A DNA stretch of 64,000 nt from Flaviflagellibacter deserti (GTDB lineage: Bacteria; Pseudomonadota; Alphaproteobacteria; Rhizobiales; Methylopilaceae): NCBI RefSeq assembly GCF_042652085.1, contig NZ_JBHSJF010000005.1, forward strand, positions 186,001 through 250,000, given 5' to 3'. The stretch's first letter is position 1; every line of letters begins with the position of its first letter. A program made the position numbers and the translations under genes. A model generated the notes under the pieces. It was not told the DNA's origin. It did no database searches and saw only the letters and a program-made list of their open reading frames with translations. This document shows positions 43,170-54,047 of the stretch, piece after piece.

Positions 43170-43421
43170 TCACGAGCCCTCGGAGGCGGCCTTTTTCGGC
43201 TTGTCGATATGCGCGTCGGAGAGATGCTCGGTAGTCTCCGGCGTCTCGGCCGCAGTCTCTTCCGAATGGTCGTCGGTGTCGCCCTCGGGCGCGGAGGATT
43301 TGGCCTCGCGCAGCGCTTCCTCATCGCCACCCGGCTCGCTCCAGAGCCGCTTGCGGACCTCCGCCGGGTTCATTTCCGGGCGTCCACGCAATTCTTCTTC
43401 GCGTCTGCGGTCGTCTGCCAT
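43170..43421 (-). CDS. Small polar hypothetical protein
   Basis: An 83-residue, very hydrophilic protein (MADDRRREEELRGRPEM, later TAAETPETTEHLSDAH). The ATG at 43421 follows AGGGAGG, a clear ribosome site; the frame is open to 43577 through the palindromic repeat but that part is not coding. No family is recognised. It precedes the BON gene on the same strand and may be part of a stress-response pair. Confidence 0.72.
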   Translation of the reverse strand: MADDRRREEELRGRPEMNPAEVRKRLWSEPGGDEEALREAKSSAPEGDTDDHSEETAAETPETTEHLSDAHIDKPKKAASEGS

Positions 43422-43504
43422 CTGGGCCTCCCTGTCGTGCAAGGAGAACCATTGGGAGTGGCGTGGGGTTTCATGGCGTTCCCCGGACAAGTGCGCAGCG
43501 ACAG

Positions 43505-43582
43505 CCGTCATCCTCCGGCTTGACCGGAGGATCCATTTTTGAGCGTCGGTATGGATGCTCCGGTCAAGCCGGAGCATGACGG
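43505..43582. repeat. 78-bp palindromic repeat, copy 2
   Basis: The same element as at 3168-3245: two hairpins, CCTCCGGCTTGACCGGAGG and CTCCGGTCAAGCCGGAG, with pairing flanks CCGTCAT and ATGACGG. The length is identical and most changes lie in the spacer. It sits 3 bp from the cysNC stop, between that gene and the small polar gene, where it could end the cys transcript. Confidence 0.85.
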
Positions 43583-43585
43583 CAC

Positions 43586-45496
43586 CTACGGACTGACCCA
43601 GTTCTCGCCCGCAAGAGCGGCGCGACGCACGTAATCGAGCACCATCTCGGCAAGCGTATCCACGTCGGTATCGACCGTCTCGAGCCGAAGCTCGGGCTTC
43701 TCCGGGCGCTCATAGGGCGCGGACACGCCGGTGAAATCCTTGATCTCGCCGGCCCGCGCCTTGGCGTAGAGGCCCTTCACGTCGCGCCGCTCGCATTCCT
43801 CGATCGGGGTATCGACGAAGATCTCGATGAGCTCTCCCTCGCCGAGGAGGTCGCGCACCGCTTTCCGCTCGGCCGCATAGGGCGAGATGAACGAGCACAG
43901 CACGATCAGGCCGGCATCGACGAAGAGCTTTGCCACCTCGCCGACGCGACGGATATTCTCGTCGCGGTCGGCTTGGCTGAAGCCGAGGTCCTTGTTCAGC
44001 CCGTGGCGAAGATTGTCGCCGTCGAGCATGTAGGTGTGGTGGCCAGCGGCATGGAGCTTGCGCTCCAGAAGCCGCGCGATCGACGACTTGCCGGAGCCCG
44101 ACAGGCCGGTGAACCAGAGTACCAGCGGCTTCTGGTACTTGATGCCCGCGCGCGCCGTCTTGTCGAGCGCCAGGTCCTCGCGGTGGACGTTCGTCGCTCG
44201 GCGGAGCGAGCGGACGATCATGCCGGCCGCGGCGGTCTCGTTGGTCGCGCGGTCTACGAGGATGAACGCACCCGTGCCGCGGTTCTCCTCATAGGGATCG
44301 AACGCGACAGGCGTCGCCGTCTGGATCTCGCACACCGCGATCTCGTTCAGCGTCAGCGACGAACCCTGCTGATGGGCCAGCGTATTGACGTCGATCTTAT
44401 AGCTGATGCCGGTTACCGTCGCCGGCGCCCAGCGCGTGCCGACGCGCAGCATATAGGAGCGGCCGGGCTGGAGCTGGGTCTCGCTCATCCAGAGCACATG
44501 GGCGGTGAAGCCGTCGGCAACCTCCGGCCGGTCCTGCGGCTCGCACAGCACGTCGCCACGCGCGACATCGACCTCCTCGGCCAGGACGAGCGTCACCGCA
44601 TCGCCCGCGACCGCCCTGTCGAGATCGCCATCGGCGGTGACGATGCGCGTCACCTTGGTCGTCTTGCCGGAGCCCGCGACCAAAACCGGATCGCCGGCCT
44701 TGATGGAGCCCGAGGCGAGCGTGCCGGAGAAGCCGCGGAAATCGAGGTTCGGCCGATTGACCCACTGCACCGGGAAACGGAACGGCGCGTTCTCGGTCGT
44801 TGCGCCGATCTCCACCGTCTCCAGGTGCTGGATCAGGCTCGGCCCGCGATACCACGGCGTGTTGGCTGAACGCTCGGTGACGTTGTCGCCGAACCGTGCC
44901 GATAGCGGGATCGGCAGGATCGAGGTGAAGCCGAGATTCTGCGCGAACGACGAGAAGTCGGCGACGATCCTCTGGAACACCGTCTCGTCGTAGTCGACGA
45001 GGTCGATCTTGTTGACCGCCAGGATGACGTTCTTCACGCCGAGCAGCGAACAGATGAACGCGTGGCGCTTGGTCTGCACCAGCACGCCGCGACGGGCGTC
45101 GATCAACAGGATCGCGAGTTCGGCGGTCGAGGCGCCGGTCGCCATGTTGCGGGTGTACTGCTCGTGGCCGGGGGTGTCGGCGACGATGAACGAGCGCTTC
45201 GGCGTCGCGAAGAAGCGGTAGGCGACGTCGATGGTGATGCCCTGCTCGCGCTCGGCCTCCAGGCCGTCGACGAGAAGCGCGAAGTCGATCTCCTCGCCGG
45301 TCGTGCCGTGCTTTTTCGAATCCTTCTCCAGGGTCAGGAGCGTGTCTTCGAAGATCGTCTTCGATTCATAGAGCAGCCGGCCGATCAGGGTCGACTTGCC
45401 GTCGTCCACCGAGCCGCAGGTGATGAAGCGCAAGAGATTGCCGTCGCCGGCCGGCGTGTTGAGCGCAAGGGTGCGGGTCGCGAGCGCGGTATCCAT
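43586..45496 (-). CDS. cysNC: Bifunctional sulfate adenylyltransferase subunit 1 / adenylylsulfate kinase
   Basis: A 636-residue fusion. The N-terminal CysN GTPase (about residues 1-430) has GSVDDGKST (28-36), DTPGHEQY and NKIDLVD. The C-terminal APS kinase (about 440-636) has GLSGSGKSSIARLL and the DGDNLRHGLNKDLGF motif. It activates sulfate to APS with CysD and then to PAPS. The fusion is normal in rhizobia (nodQ-like). Its start overlaps the cysD stop by one base (TGATG). Confidence 0.95.
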   Translation of the reverse strand: MDTALATRTLALNTPAGDGNLLRFITCGSVDDGKSTLIGRLLYESKTIFEDTLLTLEKDSKKHGTTGEEIDFALLVDGLEAEREQGITIDVAYRFFATPKRSFIVADTPGHEQYTRNMATGASTAELAILLIDARRGVLVQTKRHAFICSLLGVKNVILAVNKIDLVDYDETVFQRIVADFSSFAQNLGFTSILPIPLSARFGDNVTERSANTPWYRGPSLIQHLETVEIGATTENAPFRFPVQWVNRPNLDFRGFSGTLASGSIKAGDPVLVAGSGKTTKVTRIVTADGDLDRAVAGDAVTLVLAEEVDVARGDVLCEPQDRPEVADGFTAHVLWMSETQLQPGRSYMLRVGTRWAPATVTGISYKIDVNTLAHQQGSSLTLNEIAVCEIQTATPVAFDPYEENRGTGAFILVDRATNETAAAGMIVRSLRRATNVHREDLALDKTARAGIKYQKPLVLWFTGLSGSGKSSIARLLERKLHAAGHHTYMLDGDNLRHGLNKDLGFSQADRDENIRRVGEVAKLFVDAGLIVLCSFISPYAAERKAVRDLLGEGELIEIFVDTPIEECERRDVKGLYAKARAGEIKDFTGVSAPYERPEKPELRLETVDTDVDTLAEMVLDYVRRAALAGENWVSP

Positions 45497-46431
45497 CAGA
45501 AATAGCCCTCGCGCTTCTTCTTCTCCATCGAGCCGCTTTCGTCGGTGTCGATCAGCCGGCCCTGACGCTCCGACGTGCGGGCGATCATCATCTCCTCGAC
45601 GATGTCCTCGACTGTCACCGCATCGCTCTCGATCGCGCCGGTCAGCGGATAGTCGCCGAGGGTACGGAAGCGGACTTTTCTCATCTGCGGCTGCTCGCCC
45701 GGCTCCAACGGCAGGCGGTCGTCGTCGACCATGATCCAGGTGCCCGAGCGCCAGACAACCGGCCGCTCCTTGGCGAAGTAGAGCGGCACGATCGGGATGT
45801 CCTCGGCGAGGATGTATTGCCAGATGTCGAGCTCGGTCCAGTTCGAGATCGGGAAGACGCGGATCGATTCACCCTGCTTGATGCGGGTGTTGAACAGGTT
45901 CCACAGCTCCGGCCGCTGGCCGCGCGGGTCCCAGGCGTGGTTCTGGTTGCGGAAGGAGAAGATGCGCTCCTTGGCGCGGCTCTTCTCCTCGTCGCGGCGG
46001 GCGCCGCCGAAGGCCGCGTCGAAGCCCCATTTGTCGAGGGCCTGCTTCAGCCCTTCGGTCTTCATCACCTGGGTATGGACCGAAGAGCCGGACGCAACCG
46101 GATTGATGCCGCGCGCCAGCCCTTCCTGATTGATATGCACGCGCAACTCGAAGCCGAGCCGCTTCGCCTCGGCCTCGCGGAAGGCGATCATCTCGCGGAA
46201 CTTCCAGGTCGTGTCGACGTGCAGGAACGGAAACGGCGGAACGCTCGGATAGAAAGCCTTCATCGCAAGGTGGAGCATGACGCTCGAATCCTTGCCGATC
46301 GAGTAGAGCATCACCGGGTTGCGGAACTCGGCCGCGACCTCCCGCATGATGCCGATCGACTCCGCTTCCAGACGCTTCAGATGTGCATGCACGGGCAAAA
46401 CCACAGACGGCAAATGTGAAGCAGGGGACAT
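45496..46431 (-). CDS. cysD: Sulfate adenylyltransferase subunit 2
   Basis: A 311-residue PP-loop enzyme. The PP-loop is SIGKDSSVML, and FPFLHVDTTWKFREMI and the C-terminal SGSMEKKKREGYF tail are family marks. The ATG at 46431 starts MSPASHLPSVV after a GGGAAG site; an upstream ATG at 46455 is possible. It makes APS from sulfate and ATP with CysNC. No cysH or other sulfate genes are in the window. Confidence 0.94.
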   Translation of the reverse strand: MSPASHLPSVVLPVHAHLKRLEAESIGIMREVAAEFRNPVMLYSIGKDSSVMLHLAMKAFYPSVPPFPFLHVDTTWKFREMIAFREAEAKRLGFELRVHINQEGLARGINPVASGSSVHTQVMKTEGLKQALDKWGFDAAFGGARRDEEKSRAKERIFSFRNQNHAWDPRGQRPELWNLFNTRIKQGESIRVFPISNWTELDIWQYILAEDIPIVPLYFAKERPVVWRSGTWIMVDDDRLPLEPGEQPQMRKVRFRTLGDYPLTGAIESDAVTVEDIVEEMMIARTSERQGRLIDTDESGSMEKKKREGYF

Positions 46432-46491
46432 AGTCGCTTCCCGCTTCACATGCAATCGTGCGGATTATTCGATATACACAGAATAAAACTG

Positions 46492-47370
46492 TTATTTCGC
46501 CTGTACGACTTCCTTGTTCTTCAGCCCGTCGCGGCTGTGGCGGAGCGATAAAGTCCCATCCGGCTGGGCACGTAATTGCTCGGGAACGAGGCTGCCGACA
46601 TCGCCCTTGCCGATCGTCGTCCCGCCGTCGACGAAGAACAGCGCCCCGGTGACATAGCTCGCCTCGTCGGATGCCAGGAACGCATAGACATTGGCGATCT
46701 CCTCCGGCGTTCCGCGCCGCGCCAGAACGGTGCCTGCAACGATTCCCTTCTCCATGTCGGCGTCCATCGGACCCGTCTCCTTGTGCGTCCAGGCGGTATC
46801 GATCGGGCCGGGGCAGACGCAATTGGCGCGAACGCCGTACTTCGCCTGCTCGACCGCGAGGCCGCGCGTGAAGGAATGGACGAAGCCTTTGGTGCCGCCA
46901 TAGGGCGCGTTCATCGAGAGACCGATCTCGCCGGATTCCGACCCTGCGGAGACGATGTTGCCCCGCGTCTTCTGGAGATGAGGCAGTGCGAATTTCGACA
47001 TCAGGAACATCGAGCGGATGTTGTTCCGGATCGTCTCGTCGAACTTCTCGATCGGGTAGTCCTGCAATTCGCCGGTCGCGACGAACACGCCGGCATTGTT
47101 CACCAGAACGTCGAGCTGGCCGAAATGGCCGATAGCCGCGTCGACACAGGCCTTCGCCACGTTCTCGCGAGAGAGATCGCCCAGATGCGTCTCGACCTTG
47201 CCGCCGAAATTCTTCTCCACCGAGCGGGCCACATCCTCGACCGGGTCGGTCGGCAGGCCGGACAGGAGGAGTCTGGCACCTTCCTTCGCGAACTTGTGAG
47301 CGATCGCCTCACCGATGCCGGTCCCGGCTCCGGTGACGATGGCGACTTTTCCTTCGAGACGTCCGGGCAT
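46492..47370 (-). CDS. SDR-family oxidoreductase
   Basis: A 292-residue classical short-chain dehydrogenase. The NAD(P) motif is TGAGTGIGEA near residues 13-22, the structural NNAG is near 92, and the active-site YGGTK (Tyr and Lys) near 158. FFVDGGTTIGKG is close to the end, but a 35-residue C-terminal extension follows. Substrate unknown. It is upstream of cysD on the same strand with 60 bp between, so cotranscription is possible but not certain. Confidence 0.9.
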   Translation of the reverse strand: MPGRLEGKVAIVTGAGTGIGEAIAHKFAKEGARLLLSGLPTDPVEDVARSVEKNFGGKVETHLGDLSRENVAKACVDAAIGHFGQLDVLVNNAGVFVATGELQDYPIEKFDETIRNNIRSMFLMSKFALPHLQKTRGNIVSAGSESGEIGLSMNAPYGGTKGFVHSFTRGLAVEQAKYGVRANCVCPGPIDTAWTHKETGPMDADMEKGIVAGTVLARRGTPEEIANVYAFLASDEASYVTGALFFVDGGTTIGKGDVGSLVPEQLRAQPDGTLSLRHSRDGLKNKEVVQAK

Positions 47371-47476
47371 GGGGTGATTTCCTCGTCGTTATGCGCCCAC
47401 CACCCACGGCCGAAACGTCTCACAGACATCGCTGTTCCGGGCTTGACGTTTCCCGCGCATGCGACAGGTGAGCGGG

Positions 47477-48508
47477 ATGCGCGCTGCGACCTCGCCTCGC
47501 CTGGGATACTGCTGCAAATTCCTGCCGCCTGATCGCGATCCCGCGCTGACCAAGCGAATGAACATGGCTTCGACGACGATAACGGCGCTGTCTCGCCTCA
47601 GCGACGTTCAAGCTATAGAGAAGCTTGTTTTGCTCGCGCGCCACAATATGACGGCGCTCAAGCTGCAACTATCCGACGTGGCAGCGCGGCCGCCGCTACA
47701 GCGTCTCCTCCGGATCATCAGTTCGATCCTGCCGGCCTTCAATCACCCGCTCGGCCGCCATTATCGAGAGCCGGAACTGCGGTCGATCATCGAGACTGGG
47801 CTTGCCGAGGCGGGTGCTCTCGCCCGCGCCGCCGGAATCCGGATCAGCATGCATCCCGACCAGTTCTGCGTGCTGAACGCCCGAACCGGGGCGCAGCTCG
47901 CAAACAGCCTGGGGGAGCTCGAATATCACGCGCAGGTCCTCGGCATGATGGGGCTTTCGGGCGGCTGGCACCCGAACGGCACCAGCATCAACATTCATGG
48001 CGGCTCTCGCGCCGCCGGGCTCGCGCTCTTCCGCGAGGGACTAGCGCGGCTCAGCGCAGATGCCCGTAGCCTTCTAACCGTCGAGAACGATGAGGTCTCC
48101 TACGGACTGGATGATCTGCTGCCGATTGCAGACGAGGTTCCCATCGTCATCGACTTCCATCACCATTGGATCATGAGCCAAGGCGAATATATCGAGCCCG
48201 ACGACCCCCGGCTCGACATCGTCCGCGCCTCATGGCGGGGGGTGCGACCGCTTAGCCATATCAGCGTGTCGCGTGAGGCCCTGCTCGGCGATCACGATCC
48301 GGACGTCCTGCCGAACTTCGCCGCCCTCATCGCCTGCGGCATCTCGGCCCGCGACCTGCGCGGTCACTCCGATCTGATGTGGAACCGCGCGGTTAACGCC
48401 TTTGTTGGCAGGCATCTCACCTGGACGGACATCGAAGTCGAAGCGAAATCGAAAAATCTCGCCTCGGAGCAAATGGCAGCTCAGCTCGCTGACCCCATTT
48501 CCACTTGA
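47477..48508 (+). CDS. uvsE: UV-damage endonuclease UvsE (UVDE)
   Basis: A 343-residue TIM-barrel nuclease that nicks DNA 5' of UV photoproducts, a repair route apart from UvrABC. Metal-site motifs are RISMHPDQFCVL, INIHGGSRAA, TVENDEVSYG and VIDFHHHWI. The ATG at 47477 starts MRAATSPRLGYCCKF after AGGTGAG; an ATG at 47459 is an alternative. It is convergent with glgB, with 12 bp between the stops, and divergent from the SDR gene. Confidence 0.88.
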   Translation: MRAATSPRLGYCCKFLPPDRDPALTKRMNMASTTITALSRLSDVQAIEKLVLLARHNMTALKLQLSDVAARPPLQRLLRIISSILPAFNHPLGRHYREPELRSIIETGLAEAGALARAAGIRISMHPDQFCVLNARTGAQLANSLGELEYHAQVLGMMGLSGGWHPNGTSINIHGGSRAAGLALFREGLARLSADARSLLTVENDEVSYGLDDLLPIADEVPIVIDFHHHWIMSQGEYIEPDDPRLDIVRASWRGVRPLSHISVSREALLGDHDPDVLPNFAALIACGISARDLRGHSDLMWNRAVNAFVGRHLTWTDIEVEAKSKNLASEQMAAQLADPIST

Positions 48509-48520
48509 AGGCTGCGGGAC

Positions 48521-50773
<2,253 letters not shown>

Positions 50774-50782
50774 TCGCGCTCC

Positions 50783-53700
50783 TCAATTGCTCTCGTCGAG
50801 TAAAGACAAAACGCCCCTGACAGGCGTTCCGATCCAGTCCGGCCGATTATCTGCCTCGTAGGCGACCTCGTAGAATGCCTTGCCGAAGAGGTGCAGCCTG
50901 AGGAGATCGCGGCGCGTCGCATCGTCCTCGACCCAGATTGCCGTACCCTTCGACGTCTCATGGTAGGCCTCGACGAAGGCATGCGAGATCAGCTTGCGGA
51001 ATTCCTCTGACGTCGTGTGGACCAGGTCCGCCTTGTCGCTCAGCCGCGCGCCGACATCGCTGGCCGCTGTTTCGGCGAGGTAGGCGAACGACCGTAGCAT
51101 CCCTGCCACGTCGCGCGTCGGCGAGGACTTCAGCCTCCGTTCGGCCGCCGGCCGCGAAGGCTCGCCCTCGAAATCGACGATGAAGATGTCGCCTTCGCCG
51201 ACTAGCACCTGACCGAGATGGAAATCGCCGTGGATGCGCGTCTTGATCGCGCCCTTCGGGTCCATCACCAGCCGGTCGATCGCCGCCACCGCATGCTCGC
51301 GCAGCGCGATCAGCCGCTGCACGTCCGCGCTTCGAGACCGTTCCGGAATGGCATAGAGAGCGGCATAGGCGCGCTCGGACTGCCGCTTGGCGTCCTCCGC
51401 CGCCAACTGCACGTCGTTGATCGTCAGCGGCTCGATGGCGAAGGCGGAGTCCTGCGTCGGCGTCGCAAACGCGATATGCAGCTGAGCCGTGCGGTGGCCC
51501 AGAATGCCGGCATAGCGGAGATAAGGCGCGAAAGCCTCCTCTAGTGGCGAAGTCGCGTCCTCCGGCAGAAGCGCGTAAGTTTCGAGTTCGCGTTTCAGCG
51601 CATCGATCGTCTGGCCCCAAGCATCGCCCTGGTTCGGCACGTATTCCTGCAGGATCGCCAGCGCGGTCGGCGTGCCGTCCTGGGCAATGTGCTCGACCGA
51701 ACCGAGCAAGGCCGGCGCGTTCCGGTAACCGACCTCGGTCAGGAAGCGTCCGACCTCGACCTCCGGATGCACGCCCGGCTGGAGCCGCCGGTAGAGTTTC
51801 AGAACCGCTTTCTCGCCGAACAGGATCGAGGTGTTCGACTGTTCGCCCTTGGCGCGGCGCGGATGATCGCCGTCGTCGAAGACGAAATGCGCCTCGGCAA
51901 ACTTCTCCGTCGTTTCGAAATGGATGCGTCCGCCGTCCCGGGTCGAGAAATTCGCGCCGCGCTCCAGCCCGGCCATGATCGACAGCGAGAATTCGGCCGA
52001 CGCCGCCGCGTCGTAAAGCAGGCCGACGCGCGGGCCGCGTCGGACGCGCGCCAGCGAGCACGGGACGAGCCCCTCGCTTTCTTTCTCCGCGATCGCCAGA
52101 GGCAGCGAATAGATCTGCCGCTCGCCGTTCTTCAGATCCACCGCGATGCGCGGCCAGGTGAAGGTGTCCCGCCCGGCAGGGTCACGCATAACGGTGTGAT
52201 CGAGCACCTCGACTGCGGCGATGACCGAGCCTTTGCCGGCGAACCAGCGCTGCAGCGGCAGGAACGACGGCGCAGCGGTCTTTTCGAATGCGATCTGCTC
52301 GCGGTCGCGGAACAGGCTGTCCGGAGTGCCCTGGATGACGAGGGTGAACAGTTCCGGCGCATGCCTGACCGGCGTGTAGTCAACGACCGGCTCGCCGAGC
52401 GAGAACCAGTAGAAGCCATAGGCGGGCAGCGTCAGCAGGTAAGGCAGCTCGCCGATCGCCGGGAACTCCGTGCCGCCGGTCAACTCCGTCGGTATCCGCC
52501 CGTTCATATCCGACAGATCGAGCTCGACCGCTTGCGGCGCGCGCGAGAAATTGGCGACGCAGAGAATGATCTCGCTGTCGAACTCGCGGATATAGGCGAG
52601 GACCTTGCGGTTCTCGGGATAGAGGAACCGCAGGGAGCCGCGGCCGAAAGCGCGGAAGTTCTTCCGGATGGCGATCAGTCGCCGCAGCCAGTTGAGCTGG
52701 CTCGCGGGGCTGCGAAGGTGCGCCTCGACGTTGACCGCCTCATAGCCGTAGATCGGGTCCTGGATCGCCGGCAGGTACAGCCGCGCCGGATCGCAGCGCG
52801 AGAAGCCGCCGTTCCGGTCCGGCGACCACTGCATTGGCGTACGTACGCCGTCGCGGTCGCCGAGATAGATGTTGTCGCCCATGCCGATCTCGTCGCCGTA
52901 ATAAAGGAACGGCGTGCCCGGCATCGAGAACAGCAGCGAGTTGAGAAATTCGACCTTGCGGCGGTCGTTTTCAAGCAGCGGCGCGAGGCGGCGGCGGATG
53001 CCCAGATTGATGCGCGCTCGCCGGTCGCCGGCATAGAAGGTCCAAAGGTAATCTCGTTCCGACTCGGTCACCATTTCAAGCGTCAGCTCGTCGTGGTTCC
53101 GGAGGAAGATCGCCCACTGGCAGCCCTCCGGGATGTCCGGCGTCTGCCGCATGATGTCGGTGATCGGGTGACGGTCTTCCTGCGCGATGCCCATGTACAT
53201 ACGCGGCATCAGAGGGAAGTGGAACGCCATATGGCATTCGTCGCCGTCGCCAAAATAGGGCGCGGTGTCCTCCGGCCACTGATTGGCCTCGGCAAGCAGC
53301 AGCCGGTCCGGATAGGAACGGTCGAGCGCCTGGCGGATGCGCTTGATGACCTGATGGGTGTCAGGAAGATTCTCGCAATTCGTGCCGTCGCGCTCGATAA
53401 GGTACGGGATCGCGTCGAGCCGGAGCCCGTCGACGCCCATGTCGAGCCAGTAGCGCATCACCTGCAGGACCGACGCGAGCACGCGCGGATTGTCGAAGTT
53501 CAGGTCCGGCTGGTGCGAATAGAAGCGATGCCAGAAATAGGCGCCCGCCTCCGGATCCCAGGTCCAGTTCGACTTCTCGGTGTCGAGGAAGATGATGCGG
53601 GTGTCGGAATATTCCTCTCCGGTGTCCGACCACACATAGAAGTCGCGGTAGGGCGAGCCCTTCTTCGCCTTGCGCGCTCGCTGGAACCAGGGGTGCTGGT

Positions 53701-54028
53701 CGGATGTGTGGTTGATGACGAGCTCGGTCAGCACGCGCAGTCCGCGCGCATGCGCCTCGCGGATGAAGCGCCGGAAGTCCTTCATCGTCCCGTATTGCGG
53801 ATTGACGTCGCGATAATCGGCGATGTCGTAGCCGTCGTCGCGCAAGGGCGATGGGTAGAACGGCATGATCCAGAGCGCCGTGACGCCGAGATCCTTGATG
53901 TAGTCGAGCTTCTGGGTCACCCCCTCGAAATCGCCGATCCCGTCATTGTTCGAGTCGAAGAACGACTTGACGTGGATCTGGTAGAAGATTGCGTCCCGAA
54001 ACCATTGCGGGTCGCTGCGATCGATCAT
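50783..54028 (-). CDS. treS: Trehalose synthase fused to maltokinase
   Basis: A 1081-residue fusion. Residues 1-560 are TreS (GH13), which interconverts maltose and trehalose: DGLRLDAIPYLIERDGTNCE, LLAEANQWPED and IFLRNHDELTLE are the catalytic segments. Residues about 570-1081 are maltokinase (Mak/Pep2), with IHGDFHLGQVLVG and FIVDFEGEPSRP, the kinase catalytic loop and metal site. The product, maltose 1-phosphate, feeds GlgE. The TreS-Mak fusion is known in many bacteria. Twenty bases separate it from glgE upstream. Confidence 0.95.
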   Translation of the reverse strand: MIDRSDPQWFRDAIFYQIHVKSFFDSNNDGIGDFEGVTQKLDYIKDLGVTALWIMPFYPSPLRDDGYDIADYRDVNPQYGTMKDFRRFIREAHARGLRVLTELVINHTSDQHPWFQRARKAKKGSPYRDFYVWSDTGEEYSDTRIIFLDTEKSNWTWDPEAGAYFWHRFYSHQPDLNFDNPRVLASVLQVMRYWLDMGVDGLRLDAIPYLIERDGTNCENLPDTHQVIKRIRQALDRSYPDRLLLAEANQWPEDTAPYFGDGDECHMAFHFPLMPRMYMGIAQEDRHPITDIMRQTPDIPEGCQWAIFLRNHDELTLEMVTESERDYLWTFYAGDRRARINLGIRRRLAPLLENDRRKVEFLNSLLFSMPGTPFLYYGDEIGMGDNIYLGDRDGVRTPMQWSPDRNGGFSRCDPARLYLPAIQDPIYGYEAVNVEAHLRSPASQLNWLRRLIAIRKNFRAFGRGSLRFLYPENRKVLAYIREFDSEIILCVANFSRAPQAVELDLSDMNGRIPTELTGGTEFPAIGELPYLLTLPAYGFYWFSLGEPVVDYTPVRHAPELFTLVIQGTPDSLFRDREQIAFEKTAAPSFLPLQRWFAGKGSVIAAVEVLDHTVMRDPAGRDTFTWPRIAVDLKNGERQIYSLPLAIAEKESEGLVPCSLARVRRGPRVGLLYDAAASAEFSLSIMAGLERGANFSTRDGGRIHFETTEKFAEAHFVFDDGDHPRRAKGEQSNTSILFGEKAVLKLYRRLQPGVHPEVEVGRFLTEVGYRNAPALLGSVEHIAQDGTPTALAILQEYVPNQGDAWGQTIDALKRELETYALLPEDATSPLEEAFAPYLRYAGILGHRTAQLHIAFATPTQDSAFAIEPLTINDVQLAAEDAKRQSERAYAALYAIPERSRSADVQRLIALREHAVAAIDRLVMDPKGAIKTRIHGDFHLGQVLVGEGDIFIVDFEGEPSRPAAERRLKSSPTRDVAGMLRSFAYLAETAASDVGARLSDKADLVHTTSEEFRKLISHAFVEAYHETSKGTAIWVEDDATRRDLLRLHLFGKAFYEVAYEADNRPDWIGTPVRGVLSLLDESN

Positions 54029-54047
54029 GGGGGCTCGCTCTAGGATC

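Noticed and set aside
3168..43582. A CRISPR-like reading of the 78-bp repeats
   Set aside because: Only two copies, 40 kb apart, with no spacers between them and no cas genes.
51689..54043. A 784-codon open frame opposite treS-mak
   Set aside because: It mirrors the codon pattern of the enzyme on the other strand and has no motif or ribosome site.
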